Source: Omnitrophica bacterium RIFOXYB12_FULL_50_7
Lineage (GTDB): Bacteria; Omnitrophota; Omnitrophia; Omnitrophales; Aquincolibacteriaceae
Assembly (NCBI GenBank): GCA_001804345.1
Contig: MHFU01000162.1
Location: 7,755-23,563 of the forward strand
Reading direction: 5' to 3'
Length of the DNA stretch: 15,809 nt
Shown: piece by piece, positions 1 through 10,000 of the stretch
Numbering within the stretch: the first letter of the stretch is position 1
Layout: the number at the start of each line of letters is the position of its first letter
Notes under the pieces: model-generated
What the model was told of the DNA's origin: nothing
Databases searched by the model: none
The model's input: only the letters and a program-made list of their open reading frames with translations
Program-made: the position numbers and the translations under genes

Positions 1-1
1 C

Positions 2-1070
2 GCTGCATCTCAACTTGCTCCAAGCTTCGTTCAGCATCTCGAAAACTTGAGCCGTCAGGGTCTGGAAGGATTCAGACAGCATGGTACTCGTGCCTGGGCC
101 AGCCATCTGGTGTTCAATCGAGCTTTCATTAAAAAGGTGGCCGGGATCGATATCCCGGAAAATGATGCGTTTTATACCTTTAGCAGCGATGTAGAGGCAG
201 AACAGATGAAAAAAGCGGTCCCCTTCACCGATCCAAAGACATGGAAAAGATCTCTTGTTGCTCTTGCCAAAAAACAACCCCGCGGATCGGTCGCGATCCT
301 TGGCGCCGGGCGCGGCTATGATATTCCGTTGCTTGAACTTGCTCTTGCGTTTTCTCAAGTCACCGTGGTTGATTTGGACGATTCTGTTGCCAAAGATGTG
401 CTGGGCGATCTGCAAAAGAGTTTGCGGGATCTCGCGTTGCCGGAGGGTGAAGTGAGGGCCATTATGGGACGCGTTCGTTTTCAGGCCGCGGACCTGAGCG
501 GTGTGGCCGCGGAGTTTTCGCAGCGCGTCGAAAAGATCAGGGCTCAAGGAAAATCAGAACAGGACCGGACTGATCTTTATGTTGCCTTGTTGAAGGATAT
601 GACCGCCAAAATTCCGGAGACCTTACCCATTCAAGGGCAATACAGCTTGGTCATTTCCTCTCTTTTGACAAGCGCTATGGCTACCGCGCTCAATGTTTCG
701 GCGCTTGATTCTTTGGATCTGCAGGGAGTCGATGACACGGATTTTCTAGAAGCAAAGTATGCCTTTTACGACACACTTGGGGCGTATCATCTGGACCACA
801 TGAAAAAGCTCCTTGCCACTGACGGGAAAATTTACTGGTCGGATACGGTGGAGACGGTGCCTGTCATTCTGAATCCTGCTACGGGCCGGGAAAGTTATGT
901 CATGAATCAGAAGCAGCTTTCATTTCCGATCCAAGCCTTCTTTAAAAAAGTCGAAAAAGATTTTCAGTTTAATCTTATGGGTCCGTGGGGCTGGACTTCG
1001 CATCCGCCGGATTCGCTGGTTCCGGAGGGACGCGGTTTTATGGTGTACGCGTTTGAAATTCAACCTCCGA
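2..1070 (+). other. Module: SAM-dependent methyltransferase-like region
   Basis: The first recognisable module of the giant protein has a Rossmann methyltransferase signature. A glycine-rich motif I, VAILGAGRGYDIP, lies at residues about 82-94 (counting nt 47 as residue 1), followed by the motif II-like strand VTVVDLD near residues 105-111, whose acidic residues would hold the SAM ribose. A later strand, YSLVISSLLTSAMA, and the segment LLATDGKIYWSDTVE fit the downstream part of the fold. The region resembles a full class I methyltransferase in size. No substrate-determining motif was recognised, so target and reaction are unknown. The N-terminal part lies outside the window. It has no RSEVR seam on its left within view. 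Confidence 0.55.
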
Positions 1071-4000
1071 AGGCAACCGTTCAAAAACCGGCACCCGCCG
1101 AGGTTGCCTGGAAAGCCGGGGACCGTGTTCGTGAAATTAGGAGCGGGAAGGCCTTTACGATCGAGACCGTGGATGCCCAGGCCCAGAAGGTTCATTTCCG
1201 GGAGGACCGTCCCGGAACAACGGTCAGTATTTCTTTTCTGGAGTATAAATATACGCGGATCGACGAAGGCGCGGCCGACGGCCAGGTTCAACAAATGGAA
1301 CCTGGTGTTCGCTCCGAGGTGAGGGAAATAGAGTTGACGGAACGTCTGGGATTGCCGGCTGTTTTGAATCCTGAAACTTTGGAGATCAAATACGGGACGG
1401 GCGTTGGCTTCCTCAATGCATGGAAGAAGACGCTTTTAAGTGAAACCCCGAAGGGTAACGGGCTTCCACTTTGGAAGAGCTTGAAATTTGCGGCTGATTA
1501 TGTGGATGCCCAAGGCGTTTTGATCCGCCAACCCGATCTGGCGCGATTTTATGACCCGGAAAAAACCCTTTATCTGGGTCATCAAGGCGCCTATTGGACG
1601 GATGCAGGGCTTTGGGCGCAACTTAAAAAACATAAGTTGCGTCCTGACGTGACGGCCCTGCCGGCCGGTTTTGTTGGCGACGAATATCTCCGCACCGAAG
1701 GGCATGATCATCTTTCCGGCTTTCCGGAGGTCTATGAAACCGTGTACGGAGAGAACAGTTTCCTCCTTTTCAAGGCAGTTCCAAAATTTTTCCTGAAAAA
1801 TGCGGCTGTCAAAGCGGTCAAGAAGGCCCTCAAAGCCCTCAATTCCTTGCTCGTCTTTTTGTGCAAATTATTTTCCTGGAAGAAATTAACGCCGATTCAC
1901 TTTGCTTGGCTGGACAATTACTCCGAGGATACCGAGGACATCGAGGATGCCATGTTCGTTTTTTCCGAGGCAGGGGATCATGTGCTTTTCCCGCCGGGGT
2001 ATCAGCACATCAGCGTGAACACCGGAACAACGCCGTTCGTGATGACGGACTGGGTGAGCACGAAAGCGGATTCTGATTTCAAATATATCAAACGCCATAA
2101 CGGCGCACCCTATTGGATCGTGAAGGGACCGGACGGTAAACCGCTCCCTGTCAGAAATCCGGGCTACAAAGGCAAAGTTCCCGAGATCCGGCTGGTCCGG
2201 CCTGCCGCGGAGATCAAACTGGACGGGCAAGTGATCTTCAAAAAAGGCGTTCCAATGTTCAACCTTGTGGAAGAAGGAAAGATCGATCTTCTTCGTTTCT
2301 TAAACAACACCAACTTCTTCGGACGCTATAACACCCTCTACCAACAGGCGTTTGTTCCGGCCCGTTCTGAGGTGAGGGGAATGACTAGCGCAACGGACAA
2401 CGTGCGACGCGCAACGAAAGAAAAGACGTTGAGCGTTGACCGTAGTGCGTTGACCGCGGCCGCAGGCCGTACTGTCCGTGTTGGTTTGCTGGGGCTTTCA
2501 TTGGCGGCGTTGGTTGGGTTTGGTAACGGGTGTGCGACGCAGTCTCCGATAGCGAGTTCGTTTGGGCAGACACATTCTGAATCAGTTCAGCAGCCGACGT
2601 TCAAAAATTTGGTGGATCAAGTAATTACGGTAGATCAAGTAATCATACATGATAATCGGGCGTGGGCGCGGGACAGGATTGGACGCCCCTATTTTTTATT
2701 TGGCATTGGTTCGTGGACCCCATTTACTTTTCCTGGGAAGGGGATAGAAATTCCCGATGGGGCGAAATACTTGAGATTTGAATTGGATCCGGAAGTTCCA
2801 ACTTCGGTCGAGAAGGTATTCCGTCCTCCCTATATTGAGGTTTATAAGAACGATATTACCTCGGGCAACAAAGAGACCGCCATAACAGTCGGGTTGTTCG
2901 GAAATGTTATTGCCATGGATGGCTATTATAAATTGTACGGCTGGGACTGGGTTGTTCAGCCGGCAGATGCAGAGCACAGAATTTGCACGATCGATGTTCC
3001 TTTGAAAAAAGGAGCGCAGTGGATCAAAACCGTCGTTTTTTCAACGCACGGAGGTGGGGACAGACCGTCCTTCAGCTTGCACGAAATTAGATTTGTAACA
3101 GGGGCGGAGCATCGGCGCGTAGGGCAATTTACGAACGATAAAGATTTGCCTAGACGTTCGCAATTCGGAAATTTCCAAAATCCCGCTTACCTGATGCAAG
3201 GAGATTCCCGCTCCGAGATGAGAGTGGTTACGAAAGAGCCGGCGCTGTTGCCTAATGCAAACACTGCCCGGTATATTGCGGAAAACCGGCAATTTAAAAA
3301 GTTGCAAGTTGCCGCTGATAATCGCCCGGAGGTCCAGGCATTGAAGGTTCGTCGGCAGGCCGCGTTGAAGATGGCCTATGAAACAGATATTCGTCCTACA
3401 GATGAAAGACAAGCCCAACGGTTGGTGGCGAGTGTCAATGGACTGCTTGATGAACTGCGTCGTTTGGATCTGGAATTGGCCAAGCTTGTAGTCGAGGGAA
3501 AGGCAACGGTCGAAGTGAACTCTCCGTTACCTCGGTCGACGGATCGTTCTGAAGTTCGGGACGTTTCAGCGGATAGCAATCGACGTACAGCGAACGGTGA
3601 AACAGCGCCGATTGTGAGAAGGCCTGTGACAGAGGTTCTTGCGATTCTAACTGCGTTGGAGGCGCATAGCATCTATTCTCAGGAAGCAGAGGTGGGCGGG
3701 GCAGAGGCGCGTCTTTTTGGATTACCCCGGACGATATTAGTGCTGTGGAAAGATGGCAGGGCTCAACTGGCATTCGACCGACAGCCGGATGGCTCGCCCA
3801 ATGTTTTTAATATTGCTGCCGGTGAAATCTTTGATGTCCGGACCAAAGATGAGGATGGGAAGAAAGTTGTTTTTATCCTTGTGCCGGACAGCATTGCGGC
3901 CGGAATTGAGCATTTGGGTTATAAGGAAATTATTTCAGAAGTCGTCCCGATCAAACTCGTTTTTGTCGGTGCCTCATCAGCAAACTCTCTTGAACCCCGC

Positions 4001-7000
4001 AAAGACCTCGCTGTTCAGATAGCTCAGGAAATGCTTAGCAAAGATCCTTTTATCGAATGGCTTGATGTTTTGTCTATTTTTATAAACATGGACCAAGGTC
4101 GGCATACGGATACAGTCAAAAAAGTATTGTCTGAGTTTGGCATATCGTTAGATGCCGCATCGTTAGCAAATAATCCAGAACATAAAAAACTTATTGGTGA
4201 AGTTGCGGAAGCTTTAAAGATGCTAAAGCGCGCCGAAGTCCGTTCAGAATTGCGACAGCGGAGTGAAGCATCCCAGGACGCGATTGATGATTTGGCCAAA
4301 AGAGTCCACAAAGAACACCAATGGCTGGCATTAAGAAATACGGTGGGAGAAGAGGGCTTTAAAAAATTTCTGAAGTTAACAGGCAGAAAAGAAATTCCGG
4401 AAATGAGCAAAATCGTGATGGCGATTTTGGTTTTAGGGGAATTGGTGCCGACTAAACAAAGTCTTTCCGAGACCTCGCCGGAAGTCGCCCGAAAGGAAGA
4501 AGAAAGACTAAGAGCTCTTGGCCACGAAGGCATCATGGAAGAACATTCAGCAAGAGTCAGAAACGGCATACGGATTTTATTGACTGAACATTGGGCGGAG
4601 GAGCTTGATTCAACCCGACAAAATCTGGAGCTACAGGGGGTAACATCGGAAATGGTTCGCCGCTTTATGAAAGAGGAGTCTATTGATAATCAAGCGAAGG
4701 CCGCATTACAAGGTGTGACGACGCGGTGGGGAGTTCCTCGATTAGAAGATATTCCGGTCAGTTCTTGGGCTCAATTTGCCCTGCAGTCTTTGATGGAAAG
4801 TTATCAAACGGAGAAACGTGCTGAGCTGCGGAGCATGGATCGCATTGTTCGTGTTGGTTTGGCGGGACTTTCGTTGGCGGGGTTGCTTGGGCTTAGTAAC
4901 GGGTGCATGAGCTTTCGATCAAGTGGATTCCCTGATTTTTCTAATACGCTGCTGGTTCAACAATCGGCGGCTTCGAATCTTTTGTCTTCCAATCCTCCCA
5001 TTGTGAAATTGCAGCCGGATGAGTGGGAGGCTGTGGATCTTGACAGTGAAAGCATTGATATTCCGGAGTCGGCAAAATATCTGAAGCTTATCTTGAAACC
5101 CCTTACACCTCCCAGTTTTTTAAATACTTACATTGCGCCTTTTATCGAGGCTTATGGAGATTCCCACCAACCGGTCATTGAAGATCCGGATTACCCTCCG
5201 ACCGGCAGACGCCCATACTATAAACTTTTTGGAGGGGATTTTGGTAAGCAGGTGGGGGATGTATTTGTGATCACGATTCCTGTTCGTCCCGGTGCCACGA
5301 AGTTAGAAAAACTTATTTTTTCAACCCATGGTTCGGTCCAGTACGTTTCCCCTGTTGAGGTTCAGTATGTCGGTTTTACAGATGCGGGCGGGAATGCAGT
5401 CCCTGCTAGTGCGCGGCAGGAATTGCGCGCTCCACGTTCCGAGGCCCGTCAACGTGAAGATATGACGGGTCCATCTGCTGTGGCACCATCGGGTTCCATT
5501 ATACGGGCCGAGGTGCGGACGGAATCAAAGACCGGGACGTATGGCAAAAAGCACAAACGACATGATGAACTGGGTCCGAATGCGGCCGTTGCGCTTTTGA
5601 GGCTACAGGCTGGTAATAACGCTACGGTCGGTGAGTTGACTAAAAAAGTCCTGGCATCCGGCGGCTCGACGGCTGTTGCCGGCGGGATTGGTATTCCCGA
5701 CTCCTTAATCCGCAGCAAGCCCACGCAACGCTCCGAGGTGAGGGCGGCTGACCTGAGTGCTTTGGAACAGTTGCTGACTGAGGCCGGACATGTAGCTCTG
5801 AGAGAAAAGGATCCTCTCTTGAAGAAAATCGCTGAGGAATTGATCCGGATACTTCCCTCGCAAGAACGATCCGTATCAGAGTTGAGACCGATTGGCGCAA
5901 AGCTCGCGGGGCTTTCGATCGAAGAAAGTCGGCGATTGTTCTGGTGGTTTGCCAAATTGGCGGGCGGCCTCAGGAATCCTTATCTTTTTCAAAACGGAAT
6001 TGTTGCGGCCATCATTTCTGACATTTATCGTTCGCAACCGTCTGCGAAAGATTTGACCGCTGAAGCGCTGCAGAAGATGGTTGATAGAGAGATGCAAAGG
6101 TATGAAGAAATTGCTATACGTAATACGTTCAAGAAAACGGCATCGGGTACAGAAGGGACAGGTTCGAAGCAATCCCGCTCCGAGGCACGAAAATTGGTGA
6201 CAGTCACCAAAAGTGACAGTCACCACGTATCCGGTATTTCAACCCGCTCGGAAGTGCGTTCGTCAAGCTCAGGACGGGTGCCGGGTGATGCCGCTGGGGC
6301 AGAGAAATATGGCCGTGTTCGAGCTGCAACCGGCCGTCTGTATCATGAGCTTAACATGCTTCCGATCCATCAAGCGGATCAGGAGCTATTGGAATCTAAG
6401 GCGCAAACATTTCTAAAAACAACTTCCCATATTGTATTTTTTGAAGAAGCCCCGAGTTTCATAGCTCATATTTTCGATCTGAGCACCGGACGATTGATTG
6501 CGAGACGGGAGTTTTCATCCCGCGACGGCTCGATTCTAACAAACAGCCAATTCTTTAGTGCCTCTGCGCGCGAGGTCCCTTCGTCTCGGGGTTTTGTTTC
6601 CATAGTCCCCGGGCATGGTATTGTGGCTCGATCCCCGGAACCGAGGACAGAATATGTTATTGAAACTACAGATCTTGGAACGGGAAAAGCAGATGAACAA
6701 ACATTTAGGACGGAAAAGGAGTGGCTCGATCGATGGAATGAGATAGGGCGAACTGCTGCCAACCAACGCCGCTCGGAAGTGAGGGAAAACACATTCTCGG
6801 TCACGGGCGACGGAAAGACATCTCTTGCGGAGCTTATCCGAAACGCCATTATTGGAAAGAAGGCCGATCTGGATGATCTTGATTGGATTAAAAGAGGCGG
6901 AACAGTCATCCCTTTAAAACACCCGCGCTTGACTTTTGCCACCGAACTTTCGGTTATTATTCCCGAAAATGGAGAAAAAGTGGAAGCCCATTGGTCCTCA

Positions 7001-10000
7001 CTGAGCCAAGACGAAAATCAAGAAATGGTAGAGGAGACGGTAGAGGATTGGGTTCCCACAGGTGAAATTGTAGAGGAAGAGGTAGTTTATTCAGATGGTT
7101 TGATTGAGATCAAACGACGTCCCGTGATGGAGAAAAGATGGGTGACTAGATGGGTTTCCAAACCTCGGCAGTGGGAAGCCATGCAGCGTGATGCCGAAAA
7201 TCAGGATCGCTCGGAAGTGAGGGGACTAACAGCCGGGGGAACGGCTAACGGGGAACGGGAAACGATGCGTTCAGCGTTACCCGAGATGACGTTACCCGCA
7301 GCCAAAGGCCGTCGCTCCGAGGCGAGAACAGTAGAACAGGATCAAATGCCGGCTTTTGTTTCGAGGACGGATACGCGGTTGGAAAGAGAAGGAACTGCAA
7401 CGCGGACGACATCTTCAACTCGCATCAGTCGATTTTCAACCGAAGATAACCTTTCTTCAACGGCAGTTAACCGTTCCGGAATCGGCGCCACAACTTCGGT
7501 GACGGCTCGAAAATCCGCTCGCAGACTTTCAACCAGAACGCCAACTTCCGTGTTTGAAAAAGCTTTATCGTTCTTCTTGCCAAGGGTCATAAATAATCAA
7601 ACGCCGACTTTGGTTTCGAGGTTGGTGAGTCGTACGTTGATAGATGGGATGGCGACTCGGATGGCGTCTTTGACGAGCTTCATGTCGATTCTAAGTTCGT
7701 GGACATCGGTTTTTAGCACACCGACATCACCTTTGACCGAAACCAAATCTTCCGCAATAACTGCAATGTCGTTGCGCAGTGATTCCACAAGCGTTCCGAC
7801 TTCTGTGCTTGAAAAAGCTTTATCGTTCTTCCTGCCAAGGGTCATAAATAATCAAACGCCGACTTTGGCTTCGATGGCGGAGACGCGGCGGGTCAATGAC
7901 GGAATTGCAATGCGAACGCCGTCCTCGATCGTGATGAGTCTGACTTTGACTTCCGCCATGTCGGTTTTAAGAAGGCTGACATCCTTTTTGACCGAACTTA
8001 GATCTTCTGCGATGACTGAAATATCATTGCGGACTGATTCCACGAGAGTTCCGACTTCTGTGACCGAATATGTTTTTTCATTTTTCTTTCCGTCTATCAT
8101 GTTGAAAACCTCCCATGCGGTGCGAAGTTTAGCAGGGAAGGCCAGCCTTGTCAATATAAATAATCAACAATTTTATAATCCTTTTTCAGCAATAAGCATT
8201 TTAACAGTTTCCACCGCCGCCCACTCGGAAGTGAGGGGAATTTTAGGGGATAGGGGACAGGGTATAGAGGATAGGCAAATACTAAACCCTAACGCCTATA
8301 CCCTAAACCCTAATGAAGGCCGTTCGGAAGTGCGGGAAGCTGATGGTCAGGTCACGCCTCGAGAAAGTGACGGCTCATATACCCGTTTCGGCGAAGCTTC
8401 AGCGAGGCGTACCGGTATGCAGGGACGGGTACGAATACCGGAAAAAATATGGTCGTTGGAGGAAAAGCCTGATGAAAATGAAATGAGAAGACGAGTCGTT
8501 GAATTCTATAAGAAAACATTTCGTTCCGAGCCCTGGGCCCTTGCCGCACTGTCCGATTATTTGCGCCATGTTATTCCGTTGGCGATCGCCGTAGAGGCAG
8601 CGTTTTTAAAACAACGGGACTTGAAATTGAGCCGTGCTGAGATTGCCCTGGAAATGGCCATCGCAAAGATTGCTTTTCAGAGGCGGTTTCAGTGGCTTGA
8701 AACATTTTTCTTTTTTACGCAACTCGTTAGAAAGGTCGTGGCACAGGTTTCCGGTGACAAAAATAGTTGGGTTATCCCTCTCGACCCCTCAGAGCTTGAA
8801 GCTCTGTCTCAAGTAGGTATTGCAAAGACCGAAGCCGAAGCCATGATTTTGGAAACCATAGAAATTTTCAGGGGCTCTGTTCGTTTGAATGGTGAAAGTA
8901 AAAAAACAGTCGCTGATTTTGTCTCCTCAAAGGGCAAACCGAATGATCTACTCACGTCAACTTTTTCGGAAATGTTTCAGGGGAAAATTCCACTTACCGT
9001 AAAGAGTGAAACAAAAAGCCCTTCGGTGCTGTCCAGAGCAGAATTGCGGTCTTATATTCCTGAATCACTTCGAAAAGTTTTACTCTCAAGTTCATATGAC
9101 TCTGGCGTGGAAGGTGACGCTGGGGATGGAACTCGAGTCCATATTTCCGGTCTCTTTGCGCCTCATATTGAAGCATCCATCAAAGAGCTGGCGGGAAGAG
9201 AACACATCACAACGCTTTACGATCTCGTCGCCTTTATTCTGGAGAATCCGGACGCGGCTGTGAAACAATTCGGTTTGATGAAACATGGCCGCCTTAATAT
9301 TCGTGACAGTAGTTTTCTTTTCAACGGCATATTGATGTCAATTGATGACCAGGGAATTACCGACGCTGTCGCTCGACTTTTTATCCTGTCCCCTGAAATT
9401 CGCAAGATATTCCCTCTGCGCACAGTGGCTGTGACTGTCTATGATTACACCGGGGAATCTGCCATGGCGCCGAGTCAAGGGGACGATACATTCGAAAGAC
9501 TCCCAACCGTGGCGAGTTTTATGGAACATCTCGGGCAAGCGCCTTCCATCGAAAAAGGATTCGAATCCATAACGGATAAGTACGTTCGCGCACAATTAAA
9601 AACTGTTCTAAAACGCTTAGGGATCGATCTGCCGTTGCCTCAAGACCCAAAATCCCGCTCGTTCGCCAGAGGCGAATCCGTCCATCGGCAGATTCGCCTC
9701 GCGGACGAATCCGCCTCAGGCGGAGAAGTGCGGGGAAATAAACCGCTTGGAGCGAGCGCCCCGAATTTGGCCGCTTACCTATTAGTTAAAGGTCCGGAAG
9801 AACGGAAGGCTTTGTCTCCCGTTTTGGTGCAATTAAGATCTGATGTGGAAGGATATGCGCGAGAATTTCTTAAAAAGGAAAAAGATTTTGAAAATCTTAC
9901 CGTCACAATCACCCCCGTGGGTAAACAAAATTTGATTGATATGGAGGTTGCCTTTAAAGCTGCGCGTTACCGTCATGTTGCGGATGAGCTGCTGAAAGAT

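Noticed and set aside
47..49. TTG as the true start of the giant gene
   Set aside because: The frame is open to the window edge with protein-like sequence before it and no ribosome binding site, so the gene most likely begins outside the window.
4024..4569. 181-codon minus-strand frame opposite the giant gene
   Set aside because: Ser-rich and without motif, ribosome binding site or promoter. The plus strand looks like the true coding strand here, in contrast to the coiled-coil and toxin cassettes.
5449..5955. 168-codon minus-strand frame
   Set aside because: It crosses two module seams and has shadow-type composition (Ser, Arg, Cys rich), with no start signals.
8098..8154. Longer 100-residue start for the first coiled-coil gene (ATG 8154)
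   Set aside because: It would overlap the -35 box and adds residues absent from paralogs; GGGAGG favours the ATG at 8100.
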